A stretch of DNA of 64,000 nucleotides. It comes from WHSO01 sp050485485 (lineage in GTDB: Bacteria; Pseudomonadota; Alphaproteobacteria; SMXQ01). Shown in pieces: positions 8,378 through 16,810 of the stretch. The stretch covers positions 124,001 through 188,000 of the forward strand of contig JBJHBM010000001.1 of assembly GCA_050485485.1 (NCBI GenBank), written 5' to 3'. The translations under genes were made by a program, and so were the position numbers. Numbering within the stretch: the first letter of the stretch is position 1; every line of letters begins with the position of its first letter. The notes under the pieces are model-generated. The model was not told the DNA's origin, ran no database searches, and was given only the letters and a program-made list of their open reading frames with translations.

Positions 8378-8509
8378 TTTGGTCGTCCTTTTGAAGCCCC
8401 TGCCCAGGGCAGGGGGACAGTTTTGGAGCATGTAGGCTCAGGCCTTTGCGAGGCTCGGCCTCCCCCCGGGCGTTTGCCGTTTTTGATTATCGGGCGCCCG
8501 GTCGGTGAG

Positions 8510-8538
8510 ATATTGCGCCTTCTCCAAGCCCTCCGCAA
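8510..8538 (-). promoter_or_regulatory. Predicted sigma-70-type promoter of small secreted protein B
   Basis: On the minus strand TTGCGG (8538-8533) is followed after exactly 17 bases by CAATAT (8515-8510), the same arrangement as at 7952-7980. The sequence downstream of the -10 (8496-8509) also resembles the matching stretch 7937-7951, as expected if gene and promoter were duplicated together. Confidence 0.6.
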
Positions 8539-8672
8539 GCGGGATTATGGGAATGCCGAAAGCCTTAACATACCGTTTTACAGGGACTTTTTTGGACGCC
8601 CCTGGGAACTTATGGGAAGGTGCCGGCCCGGCCAGCGCCTCTCTCGGACATCGCCGGCCCGGCCGGCCTGTT

Positions 8673-9314
8673 TCAATCCGGCCGCAGCCAGGTATCGACC
8701 ACATAGGTGGTCACGAACCCCTCGAACAGGATCTGCTGCAGCAGGACGGAGATGATGCCGTACATCACGACCCATGACCCGGCGGTGAGGATCGCCGCGA
8801 GCTTCCAGCTCTCGCGCGCATAGTAGCGCAGGAACGCGAGCATGAAGATCGGGTAGCCGAGCCAGAAGCCGAACAGCAGCACGAGCCCGATCAGGGAGAA
8901 GAAGTAGCCGAACAGCAGCGCCTCGCGCTTGTTGCGGCTGCGCGCGGTCGTGCTCGGGTCCTCCACCAGGGTCTGGAGCTGCGTGCCTTCGGCGACGTCC
9001 ATGCGGACCTTGCCTCCGGTGCGCTCCATGATCTCGGCCATGTAGCGCTCGAAGCTGGTGCGCGGGTCGATCTTGCCGCCCTGCTTGTGGTAGTTGTGCA
9101 CGTCGAGCACGAGCTGGAGCAGGGTGAGTCCCATGCCCGGTATGCCGATCACGTAGGGCAGGAAGTTGGCGGGCCAGGAATAGCCGTGGGCGATCAGCAC
9201 CATGCCCGCGAAGATGGCGAACATGAGCATGGTAAAGAGCGTGCGTCCGTGAAGCAGGGCCTGCAGCACGGTGGGCTTACGCTCCGCGCCGTCGGTGCGG
9301 GGATCAGATGACAT
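8673..9314 (-). CDS. Tripartite tricarboxylate transporter small permease TctB
   Basis: The 213-residue protein has a short hydrophilic N-terminus, two membrane helices, a long polar loop (about residues 75-125) and two or three further helices, as in the TctB family. The segment YARESWKLAA matches the GRESWKL region in the TctA-TctB fusion at 1405. The ATG at 9314 is chosen because it overlaps the tctA stop (9304) by 11 bp, implying translational coupling; the frame is open 15 codons further back. Together with TctA (9304-10812) it should form the membrane part of a carboxylate importer. The loop is longer than in most TctB proteins I know. Confidence 0.85.
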   Translation of the reverse strand: MSSDPRTDGAERKPTVLQALLHGRTLFTMLMFAIFAGMVLIAHGYSWPANFLPYVIGIPGMGLTLLQLVLDVHNYHKQGGKIDPRTSFERYMAEIMERTGGKVRMDVAEGTQLQTLVEDPSTTARSRNKREALLFGYFFSLIGLVLLFGFWLGYPIFMLAFLRYYARESWKLAAILTAGSWVVMYGIISVLLQQILFEGFVTTYVVDTWLRPD

Positions 9315-10812
9315 GGCCGAGCTCCTTCTGGCTGTCCCTGTAGCCGCGGAAGATTGCATAGGCGATGGTGACCGAGATTAGCCCCATCAGGACGAGCGAA
9401 AGCGGGCGGGCGAAGAAGTCCCAGCCCCACAGCGCCCAGGCCTTGTGGAGCGAATCCTCGGCGATCGAGCCGAGCACGATGCCGATGGCGAAGGGCGGGC
9501 GCGGCCAGTCGTACTTGAGAAGGCCGTAGCCGATCACGCTCAGGATCGCGAGCAGGACCAGGTTCTCCCACTGGCCCTTGGCCAGCAGCACGCCGAACAC
9601 CACCACCACCAGCACGAACGGGATCATGATGCCGCCGCGCAGGAAGGTGAGGAACGCCACCCAGCGGGTGATGAACAGCAGGATGATGACGGCGATGATG
9701 TTGGAGATCACCAGCGCCCAGATCAGGATCCACACGAGGTCGAGCTGCTGGGTCAGCATCATCGGTCCGGGCTGGATGCCGAGGATCAGGAACGCGCCGA
9801 GCAGGATCGCCATGCCGGAGGAGCCGGGCACGCCGAAGAACAGGGTGGGGAGCAGCGAGCCGCCCTCCTTGGAGTTGGTGGCCGATTCCGGCGCGATTAC
9901 GCCGCGCACGTCGCCCTTGCCGAAGGTCTCCGGGTTGCGGCAGCTTTGGACCGCGTGGCCGTAGCAGATCCACGCCGCCGCCGAGCCGCCGAGGCCCGGC
10001 AGGATGCCGATGAACGCCCCGATCATGGAGCACCGGAACATCAGCCACATGTGGCGGAAGGTCTCCATCATGCCCTTCCACTGGGCCCGCACGCCGGTAT
10101 CGGCCATGTCGCGGGAGATTGCCGAGATCGCGCCGCCCTTGACCCCGAGGTGGATCATCTCCGGCACCGCGAACAGCGCGAGGACCGCGGTGATCAGGTC
10201 GACGCCGTCCCACAGGAACAGGAAATCTCCCGAGTAGCGCGCGATGCCGGTCTGTGGGTCCATGCCGACGAATGCCAGCATCATGCCGTAGAGGCCCACC
10301 ACGATGCCCTTGAAGATGGCAGAGCCCGACACGAAGGCGACGAAGGTGATGCCGAGCAGGGCGAGGAAGAAGAATTCGGCGGGCGAGAACTTGAGCACGA
10401 TCGGCTCAATCACGGGGATCAGCACCGCCAGCACCGCGGCGCCGAGGATGCCCCCTATGCCTGAGGCCATCAGGCTCGCGCCGAGCGCCATGCCTGCCTG
10501 GCCCTTCTGCGCCAGCGGGTAGCCGTCGACGATGGTGGCGGCGTCGTCGCCGGTGCCCGGCACCCCGAACATGATCGACGATATCTGCCCCGCCGTCCCG
10601 GTGACGGCGTGCATGGACAGCAGGAACACCGCGCCCGCGATCATTTCCTGTCCGAACACAAACGGGATCATTATCGCGATCGCAAGTCTTCCGCCGAGTC
10701 CGGGCACGGCCCCGAAGAAGATGCCGATACAGGTGCCGAAGATCATCATCCACAGCACGTACGGCGATGTCATCAAATGCACGAGCGTGCCAAAGATCAC
10801 ATCTATGGACAT
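9304..10812 (-). CDS. Tripartite tricarboxylate transporter large permease TctA
   Basis: The 502-residue protein is the normal size for TctA and has about 12 hydrophobic segments. It carries GAVPGLGGRLAIA near residue 33, an SSIMFGVPGTGDDAATIVDGYPLA-type motif near residue 77 (shown in part), and APESATNSKEGGSLLP with FFGVPGSSGMAILLG in the second half. Unlike the copy at 1405 it has no fused TctB. It is first in the tctA-tctB pair on the minus strand and begins 132 bp downstream of a cupin gene that ends in its own terminator. Confidence 0.93.
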   Translation of the reverse strand: MSIDVIFGTLVHLMTSPYVLWMMIFGTCIGIFFGAVPGLGGRLAIAIMIPFVFGQEMIAGAVFLLSMHAVTGTAGQISSIMFGVPGTGDDAATIVDGYPLAQKGQAGMALGASLMASGIGGILGAAVLAVLIPVIEPIVLKFSPAEFFFLALLGITFVAFVSGSAIFKGIVVGLYGMMLAFVGMDPQTGIARYSGDFLFLWDGVDLITAVLALFAVPEMIHLGVKGGAISAISRDMADTGVRAQWKGMMETFRHMWLMFRCSMIGAFIGILPGLGGSAAAWICYGHAVQSCRNPETFGKGDVRGVIAPESATNSKEGGSLLPTLFFGVPGSSGMAILLGAFLILGIQPGPMMLTQQLDLVWILIWALVISNIIAVIILLFITRWVAFLTFLRGGIMIPFVLVVVVFGVLLAKGQWENLVLLAILSVIGYGLLKYDWPRPPFAIGIVLGSIAEDSLHKAWALWGWDFFARPLSLVLMGLISVTIAYAIFRGYRDSQKELGHVI

Positions 10813-10850
10813 CGTCCATTGTCCCCCAATTGTATAGCCTCGCCCGACAC

Positions 10851-10888
10851 AAAACGGGCGGCGGGGCGAAAGTCGCCCGCGCCGCCCG
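10851..10888 (-). terminator. Rho-independent terminator after cupin 1
   Basis: Arms 10855-10869 and 10873-10888 form a 15-bp stem with one bulged G (10879) and a three-base loop. On the minus strand it runs into TTTT (10854-10851). It separates the cupin at 10944 from tctA. Confidence 0.85.
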
Positions 10889-10943
10889 CGTGTCGTTATC
10901 AGTTCATTCGCGCTGTTTTTATCATGCGCGTTTCATTTTCAGG

Positions 10944-11507
10944 TCAGGCCTTAACGTTCTCGAACCCCTGGGCGTTTTCCAGCTGTTCGAACCAGTCGAA
11001 GCCCATTTTCTTGATGATGCGGCTGTTGATGACGACGACCCGCGCTTCGTTCTTCGGATCGGCGTTGACGCGCTGATGGATGACGTAGGGTGGGACATAG
11101 ACGAAGTCGCCTTCCTTCCACTCGAACTTCTTGGGCTCCTTCTCCCAGTCCCACTCGAATTCGTCCTTGCAGTCGAAGATCACGTCCCAGTGGAGATCGT
11201 AGCCGCGGCCTTCGACCACGTACATGATCTCCTCGGTCAGGTGGCGACTCTTGCCGGTGGACTTGCCGGGCTCGATGAACTGCATGTAGGCGTCGATGCA
11301 CATCTCCGCCGTGCCCATCTTCTCGTGGATGATGTGCTTGATGAGGCCGTCGGGCGAGCGCTCCATCGGCATCTCGTGGGCCTTCACCACTTTCTTGGCC
11401 TTGGTCTTGTACTGCTGGCGGAAGGCCGCCGATTCCTTGAGGTTCTCGAGGTAGAACGAGCAGTTCTTGTCGCTGCGCGCCTTGGCTTTTTCGTCTGCGA
11501 ACGCCAT
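10944..11507 (-). CDS. Cupin-fold protein 1
   Basis: The 187-residue protein has a single cupin barrel. Cupin motif 1 is the region around SRHLTEEIMYVVEGRGYDLH (about residues 88-107) and motif 2 is GDFVYVPPYVIHQRVN (about 133-148). His and Glu in motif 1 and His in motif 2 can bind one metal. It is related to the next gene (11570), which has matching G-G-D-H and HQ-xN elements. There is no signal peptide, so it is cytoplasmic. Members include dioxygenases, decarboxylases and isomerases; the substrate is unknown here. A GGGAGAG ribosome site precedes the ATG at 11507. Confidence 0.85.
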   Translation of the reverse strand: MAFADEKAKARSDKNCSFYLENLKESAAFRQQYKTKAKKVVKAHEMPMERSPDGLIKHIIHEKMGTAEMCIDAYMQFIEPGKSTGKSRHLTEEIMYVVEGRGYDLHWDVIFDCKDEFEWDWEKEPKKFEWKEGDFVYVPPYVIHQRVNADPKNEARVVVINSRIIKKMGFDWFEQLENAQGFENVKA

Positions 11508-11569
11508 CTGACTGGTCTCTCCCTTGCTTCGGCCGCGGGCGGCCGAGTCCTTAGTCTTTCCCGATGCGG

Positions 11570-12172
11570 TTACAGGTTGGTGGGCGGGGTCCAGCTCTCC
11601 TGGCCCGGCGCGGGGGTCTTCGGCGGATACTCCACCATCTTCTGGAACAGCATGTGCATGAACAGGAACAGCGGCTTCGCCTTCATGATGAGCACCGCCG
11701 CGAATTCCTTGGGATCGTCATTGAAATGCTGGTGGACGCAGCCGTTCTCGACGATGCAGGCGTCGCCCGCGCTCCAGGGATAGCTGATGCCGTCATGGAC
11801 GTCGTGCCCGTTGCCCTTGAGGACGAAGAACACGGCGGAGTTCATGTGGCCGTGCTTCTGGCCGTGGCCGCCGGGGGAATAGCAGTCCAGGTGGCATTCG
11901 ATCGACTGGGCGATCTCGACCGCCTGCGGGTTGACGATCTTCTTGCCGTAGTTCTGGGGGCCGCCCTTCCATTTCCAGTCGCCGTGCGAGTAGATGCGGG
12001 GCTGGGCGTAGAGGCTCTTGTAGACCTCGCCGTAGGTGCCCTCGAGCGCGCGCACGAAGGTGCGCTTCTTCTGCCAGCGCTCCCACACCACTTCCTTGCC
12101 TTCGTTGTGGCCGGGCTCGCCCGGTTTCACGTAGGTATCGGTCTCTTTCTGGCTGATTGTCTCGTCAGGCAC
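11570..12172 (-). CDS. Cupin-fold protein 2
   Basis: With the GTG start at 12172 the protein has 200 residues. That start is chosen because GGAG stands eight bases before it; the frame is open upstream to 12379, but that part is low-complexity and unlikely to be coding. The barrel shows HGQKHGHMNSAVFFVLKGNG (about 112-131) and a second motif ending CVHQHFNDDP (about 155-164), giving several His metal ligands. It is a diverged relative of cupin 1, 62 bp downstream on the same strand, so the two may act on the same pathway or as a heteromer. It is cytoplasmic by lack of a signal peptide. Confidence 0.8.
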   Translation of the reverse strand: MPDETISQKETDTYVKPGEPGHNEGKEVVWERWQKKRTFVRALEGTYGEVYKSLYAQPRIYSHGDWKWKGGPQNYGKKIVNPQAVEIAQSIECHLDCYSPGGHGQKHGHMNSAVFFVLKGNGHDVHDGISYPWSAGDACIVENGCVHQHFNDDPKEFAAVLIMKAKPLFLFMHMLFQKMVEYPPKTPAPGQESWTPPTNL

Positions 12173-12200
12173 GTCGCGTACTCCATGGAATGGCCACAAA

Positions 12201-12270
12201 GCATAATATCGTATGCCATGCGGGGATGTCGAACCGGGCGGGGCGAGGCTTGGCGATCTTGATATTATGC
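12201..12270. promoter_or_regulatory. Pair of inverted 10-bp AT-rich repeats between cupin 2 and the MFS gene
   Basis: GCATAATATC at 12201-12210 and its exact reverse complement GATATTATGC at 12261-12270 are separated by 50 bp. The left copy is also part of a smaller palindrome, GCATA-N6-TATGC (12201-12216). They lie 29-98 bp upstream of the cupin 2 start in an otherwise GC-rich divergent region. This is the layout of an operator bound by a dimeric regulator at two sites. No regulator gene is visible beside it. Confidence 0.45.
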
Positions 12271-12442
12271 GCGGCCGCCGGACGGAAAGCCGACTCATAG
12301 CCCATTCCGTCGGTGCCCGCCATAGGGATTGAGCGCGGCGTGCGGCGCGATCGGCCGCGCTTTGCAAGGGCTTCGGCATCGGTTATGAGCCTTTCCGACC
12401 CGGTGTCCCGCACGGGGTGCCGCCTGCCGACCCGGAGAACCG

Positions 12443-13714
12443 ATGGCCGATACCGATTCCCCCAATCCGGACACGTCCGGCGGCCGCGCCCGGCCCCTGT
12501 CGGGGCGGGCCGCCGTGGGCATCTACGGCACTGCCTTCTTCAGCCTGTCGATGGTGCCGATGTCCTCGGTGCTGGTGCCGCTGTGGATGGTGTCGCTCGG
12601 CGCCACCCCGCTGATGATCGGGATCGCCATCGGCATGCGCTCGTTTCTGCCCCTGCTGCTCTCGATTCACGGTGGGGTTTTGATGGACCGGCTGGGCGCG
12701 CGCCGGGTCACGCTCGCGGTGGCGGCGGTGACGGTGCTGCTGTTCCCGGCCTATCCGCTGATGCCCTGGTTCCTCGCTATCGTCGTGCTGCAGTCTGTCT
12801 TCGGCCTCACCCAGGGGCTGTGCTGGGTCGGCTCGCAGACCTTCTACGGCAACCAGATGCGCGGCAACGCGGGCGCCGCCGGCCGGTTGGTGTTCTTCTC
12901 CAACGGCGGCTGCTTCGCCGGGCCCCTGATCCTGGGCGCGGTAACCGAGCATCTCGGTGCCCACGCGGGATTCGGCCTCTTGTGCCTGTGGGCGGCGGCG
13001 ATGGTGCTGTTCACCCTGCTGGTGCCCGAGACGCCTGGCACCGCGGCCGGGGAAGGGGAGCGGTGCACCGGCGCTTCCGGCTGGCGGGCCCTGGTGCCGC
13101 GCCTCGCCGATTACCGTTCGGCCATCGCGCTGTGCGTGGTGCCGGTGGTCATGATGGTGATGGTATTCACCTTCATTCGCATCGCCAACGCGAGCGTGCA
13201 GACCTCGTTCTATGTGGTGTACCTGGGCGAGATCCGCATGGGCGAGACCCTGATCGGCGCGCTGCTCGGCGTCACCAACCTGGTCGCCACCCTGACGCCG
13301 CCGCTGATTCAGCCGCTCGAGCGCCGCATTCCGGCGCTGTGGGTGCTGGTCGGGGCGACCGTCGCCACCATCGTGTTCATGGGGATCACGCCGCTGCTCA
13401 CCTCGTTTTGGCTGCTGCTGCTGGCGGGCGCGCTCTACGGCGCGGGCGTGGGGCTCGGTTTCCCCAACCTTTTGATTCTGCTGTCGCGCGCGATCCCGGC
13501 CGGGGAGCAGGGCAAGAGCGTGGGGCTGCGCACCTCGGTCAACCGCGCGGCCTCGCTGGTGGTGCCGGTGGTGATGGGGGCGGTGGCCGAGGCCTTCGGA
13601 ATCGGGCCGAGCTTCGCCGTGGTGGCGGTGGCGCTGCTGGCCGCGACCGCGGTCACGACCCAGTGGGTGGCGCGCCATCCGGGGCTCGCAGGAATCACCC
13701 GGACCACCCGGTAA
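12443..13714 (+). CDS. Major facilitator superfamily transporter
   Basis: The 423-residue protein has about 12 hydrophobic segments in two halves, with a central polar loop near residues 200-220 (TPGTAAGEGERCTGASG). The MFS motif A-like loop between helices 2 and 3 is GGVLMDRLGARRVTLA (about residues 74-89). The second half has a comparable stretch near residue 350. It diverges from the cupin/TTT cluster and shares the AT-rich upstream region with inverted repeats, so it may export or import a compound of the same pathway. The substrate is not predictable. A short GGAG stands just upstream of the ATG. Confidence 0.88.
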   Translation: MADTDSPNPDTSGGRARPLSGRAAVGIYGTAFFSLSMVPMSSVLVPLWMVSLGATPLMIGIAIGMRSFLPLLLSIHGGVLMDRLGARRVTLAVAAVTVLLFPAYPLMPWFLAIVVLQSVFGLTQGLCWVGSQTFYGNQMRGNAGAAGRLVFFSNGGCFAGPLILGAVTEHLGAHAGFGLLCLWAAAMVLFTLLVPETPGTAAGEGERCTGASGWRALVPRLADYRSAIALCVVPVVMMVMVFTFIRIANASVQTSFYVVYLGEIRMGETLIGALLGVTNLVATLTPPLIQPLERRIPALWVLVGATVATIVFMGITPLLTSFWLLLLAGALYGAGVGLGFPNLLILLSRAIPAGEQGKSVGLRTSVNRAASLVVPVVMGAVAEAFGIGPSFAVVAVALLAATAVTTQWVARHPGLAGITRTTR

Positions 13715-13940
13715 AAACTCTAAAAATCCCCCCCTAAATCCGAGGTTAATCTCCTTGCCAGCGGGGGGTGCGGTTGTTACCGTCGACCCGTTTCCGGCGG
13801 GGCCGAGGGAGGCAGGCGCGACGCCGCCGGGAAGCGCAAGGGGGTCCCCTCACGAGACAGGTCCGGGTCAACCGGGCGAACGGCCTGCTGGGCGCACCCG
13901 CACGTGGCGCGGGCGCGCAGGGAGAACGGAGCTCGACCGC

Positions 13941-15284
13941 GTGCCAAGGCCCGATGCCAGGTTCGCAGCCCTGAGGACGCGCCTGCGCGGGCCGGCGCGG
14001 CGCCTCCGCGCCGCCCTCGCCGCGCCGTTCGTCGAGCGCCAGGTCCTGATCCGCGCCGACGGCCGGGTCCGGGCCGCGACCCTGGGGCCCCGCCTGCAGG
14101 CCGTCCTGCTCGTCCTTGCGGTCGCGACCGGCGCGTGGCTGGTCCACGCCTCGGTGGCGCGCATCGAGAGCGAGGGCGCGATCGCCGCCAAGGACCGCGA
14201 GATCGGCGCCCTCAAGCTCGCCTTCCGTAGCCTGCGCAACGACGTCGACCGCTCCGAGGCGCGCCTCAAGGCGCTGGCGCGCACCCTCGAGGCCAAGCAC
14301 GCCCACCTGGTCGCCCTGCTCGGGCCCGAGGCCCTCGGCCCCGACGCCGCCCGCACCCTCGGCCTCGCGGAGGGCGACGACGCCCGTGCCCGCATCCAGG
14401 CGACCCGCAGCGAGCTCCTGGCCCAGCTCGGCGCCCTCGAGCTGGTGATGGAGGGGACCGCGCGCGCCGAGGGGCGCGACGACCGCGCCCGCGCCGCCGT
14501 GGAGGAGCGCCTGCGCCTCGGCGCCGCCGAGCGCACCCGCCTCGACCGCGACCGGCGCGAGCTGATCGCGCGCCTCGAGGCGCTGGAGGAGCGCCTCGCC
14601 GCCCTCAACCTGTCCCAGCGCGGCGTCGCCGCCCGCATGGCCGAGCGCACCGGCGACCAGGACGGGCGCATCAAGGAACTGATCGCCTCGGCCGGCGTCA
14701 ACGTCGATGCCCTGCTCGCGCGCCTCGCCGTCGAGCCCGGCGGCGGCGCCGGTGGCCCCTTCATCGCCGCCGACGCGGCGACGCCCGCGGCGCGCGCCGT
14801 GCCCGCCAGCATCGGCAGCCTCGACCGCCACCTCGAAGACCTCGGCAACGTCCGCAAGCTCGCGCGCATCCTGCCGCTGGCCGCGCCCTCGGACCATTTC
14901 TACGTCTCCAGCACCTTCGGCAAGCGGCGCGACCCGCTCAACGGCCGCTGGGCGGCCCATTACGGCGTCGATCTCGCCGGCGTCCACCGCTCGCCGGTCC
15001 TCGCCACCGCGCCGGGCACCGTCACCTATGTCGGCTGGAACGGCAATTACGGCCGCATGGTGGAGATCGACCACGGCATGGGCATCCGCACCCGCTACGC
15101 GCATCTCCACCGCATCCTCGTCAACGGGGGCCAGCAGGTGGACCTGCGCGACAAGGTGGGGGAGATGGGCTCGACCGGCCGCTCCTCCGGCACTCATGTC
15201 CATTACGAGGTGCTGGTCAACGGCCAGCCCAGGGACCCGGTCAGGTTCATGCAGGCAGGTGAACATGTTCTCAAAGGATTCTAA
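13941..15284 (+). CDS. M23 (LytM) family metallopeptidase with coiled coil, bactofilin partner
   Basis: The protein has one N-terminal membrane anchor, a long Ala/Arg/Glu-rich coiled coil, and a C-terminal LytM domain with zinc motifs HYGVD, HLHR and GTHVHYEV. It should be a periplasmic peptidoglycan endopeptidase held in the inner membrane. I chose the GTG at 13941, with GGAG nine bases before it (447 residues); the frame is open back to a TTG at 13755, which would add 62 Pro/Gly/Arg-rich residues. The stop overlaps the bactofilin gene by 20 bp. M23 peptidases paired with bactofilins control cell shape in alphaproteobacteria (the LmdC/BacA type), so this assignment fits the context. Confidence 0.88.
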   Translation: MPRPDARFAALRTRLRGPARRLRAALAAPFVERQVLIRADGRVRAATLGPRLQAVLLVLAVATGAWLVHASVARIESEGAIAAKDREIGALKLAFRSLRNDVDRSEARLKALARTLEAKHAHLVALLGPEALGPDAARTLGLAEGDDARARIQATRSELLAQLGALELVMEGTARAEGRDDRARAAVEERLRLGAAERTRLDRDRRELIARLEALEERLAALNLSQRGVAARMAERTGDQDGRIKELIASAGVNVDALLARLAVEPGGGAGGPFIAADAATPAARAVPASIGSLDRHLEDLGNVRKLARILPLAAPSDHFYVSSTFGKRRDPLNGRWAAHYGVDLAGVHRSPVLATAPGTVTYVGWNGNYGRMVEIDHGMGIRTRYAHLHRILVNGGQQVDLRDKVGEMGSTGRSSGTHVHYEVLVNGQPRDPVRFMQAGEHVLKGF

Positions 15285-15684
15285 GGGCAGCACGTCGGAC
15301 GGGCGCGACCGCGTGCCGTCCATCATCAGCACGAGCCTGCGCATCGTCGGCGACCTCGTCTCGGACGGCGACGTCCAGGTGGACGGCATGATCGAGGGCG
15401 ACGTCAAGGCGCGCTCCGTCACCGTCAGCGAAGGCGCCGCCGTGCGCGGCCAGATCGCCGCCGATAAGGTCTGCATCCGCGGCGAGGTCCACGGCCAGGT
15501 GACGGCGGGGAACGTGGAGCTCGGGCGGACCTGCCGCGTGATCGGCGACATCGTGCATCAAAGCCTGAGCATCGAGGCGGGGGCCTTCCTGGAAGGCTAT
15601 TGCCGCCATCCCGACCGGCCCGCGCCGCTGTCCTCGGCACCTGCGCCGGACTCCAAGGAGGCCGTGCGCCCCGTTTCAGCCTGA
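15265..15684 (+). CDS. Bactofilin
   Basis: The 139-residue protein has the repeating beta-strand pattern of bactofilins (DUF583): I-GD-V-SDGDVQVDGMIEGDVKA and similar turns (excerpted), from about residue 20 to 110, followed by a Pro/Ser-rich tail. Bactofilins polymerise into cytoskeletal filaments on the inner face of the membrane and recruit cell-wall enzymes. The ATG at 15265 follows AGGTGA and lies inside the end of the M23 peptidase gene, which argues for coupled translation and joint function. Confidence 0.93.
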   Translation: MFSKDSKGSTSDGRDRVPSIISTSLRIVGDLVSDGDVQVDGMIEGDVKARSVTVSEGAAVRGQIAADKVCIRGEVHGQVTAGNVELGRTCRVIGDIVHQSLSIEAGAFLEGYCRHPDRPAPLSSAPAPDSKEAVRPVSA

Positions 15685-16686
15685 CGCCGCGCCGCGCGCG
15701 AGCGCGGCGGCGAAGGCCGCCGGATCGACGTTGCCGCCCGATGCCACCGCGACGACGGTCCTGCCGCGCAGGTCGAACATCTCCCCCAGCCGCCCCGTCA
15801 CCACGGCGGCGAGCGCGATCGCGCCGGACGGCTCCAGCACCAGCTTCAGGTCCGCGAAGGCGGCATGGAGCCCCCGGCAGGTCTCGTCGTCCGAAAGCGC
15901 GAGCACGCCCGCCGCGTTCGCGCGGTTGATCGGGAACGTGATCTCGCCCGGCAGCGGCGCGGTCAGCGCGTCACAGACGGTGGCGCCGGCGCCCGGCCCG
16001 CCCTCGGCGCCGACGCGTCGCCCGGCCGCGAACGAGCGCCGGGTATCGTCGCAGGCGGCGGGCTCGACGAGGAACACCCGCGCCGCGGGCGCGAGCGCCT
16101 TCACCGCGGTCGAGATTCCGGCGGCGAGGCCGCCGCCGCCGCACGGGATCACCACGGCGTCGGGCACCGTACCCAGCGCCGCCGCCTGGGCCACGATCTC
16201 GAGCCCGATGGTGCCCTGGCCCGCGATCACCTGCGGGTGGTCGAAGGACGGCACGACGGCGGCGCCGCCGCGCGCGCGGGCGATGTCCTCGGCGATCGCC
16301 ACGCGGTCGTCGCGAAAGCGGTCATAGAACACCAGCTCTGCGCCCCAGGCGCGCGTGCCCGCCTGCTTGACGGCGGGCGTGTCGCGCGGCACCACGATGG
16401 TCGCCGCGGCACCCGCGAGATGCGCGGCGGCGGCGACCCCCTGGGCGTGGTTGCCGGTGGAGAAGGCGACCACCCCGCGCCGCAGCTCCTCGGGCGCGAG
16501 GCGGGAGACGCGATTGTAGGCGCCGCGGAACTTGAACGAGCCGGTGAGCTGCAGGTTCTCCGCCTTCACCAGCAGGCGGCAGTCGAGGCGCGCGTTGAGC
16601 AGCGGCGCTTCGAGCAGCGGCGTCGCCACGGCCTTGCCGGCGATGCGCGCCGCTGCCTGCCGGATGTCGTCGAGCGTGACCGTCAA
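15676..16686 (-). CDS. PLP-dependent threonine/serine dehydratase or racemase-like enzyme
   Basis: This fold-type II PLP enzyme has about 336 residues. The PLP lysine is in GSFKFRGAYN (near residue 50), the phosphate loop is CGGGGLAAG (near residue 175), and a Ser/Ala-rich motif near the C-terminus reads ASGGNVD. The length and lack of an ACT domain resemble catabolic threonine dehydratase or serine racemase rather than IlvA. The likely start is TTG at 16686 with GGAGGA five bases upstream; an ATG at 16779 would add 31 low-complexity residues. It diverges from the TRAP permease genes. Which amino acid is used is not clear from sequence. Confidence 0.87.
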   Translation of the reverse strand: MTVTLDDIRQAAARIAGKAVATPLLEAPLLNARLDCRLLVKAENLQLTGSFKFRGAYNRVSRLAPEELRRGVVAFSTGNHAQGVAAAAHLAGAAATIVVPRDTPAVKQAGTRAWGAELVFYDRFRDDRVAIAEDIARARGGAAVVPSFDHPQVIAGQGTIGLEIVAQAAALGTVPDAVVIPCGGGGLAAGISTAVKALAPAARVFLVEPAACDDTRRSFAAGRRVGAEGGPGAGATVCDALTAPLPGEITFPINRANAAGVLALSDDETCRGLHAAFADLKLVLEPSGAIALAAVVTGRLGEMFDLRGRTVVAVASGGNVDPAAFAAALARGAASG

Positions 16687-16810
16687 TCCGTCCTCCCCGG
16701 CGGCGGAGGATAGCGGAGGCGCCGGGCGCGCAGAAGGGAGAAGGGGGCCGGCTATACAGCGGGGGGGCCGCTCGGGCATACTCGGCGCCGTTTTGGGGAG
16801 GCCCGGGGGA

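Noticed and set aside
13755..13940. N-terminal extension of the M23 peptidase from the TTG at 13755
   Set aside because: The extra 62 residues are Pro/Gly/Arg-rich without structure, and the GTG at 13941 has a better ribosome-binding site.
13746..15551. Long open frame on the minus strand opposite the M23 peptidase and bactofilin genes
   Set aside because: Low-complexity Ala/Gly/Asp-rich translation with no motif; the plus-strand genes have clear domains. It is a by-product of GC-rich codon use.
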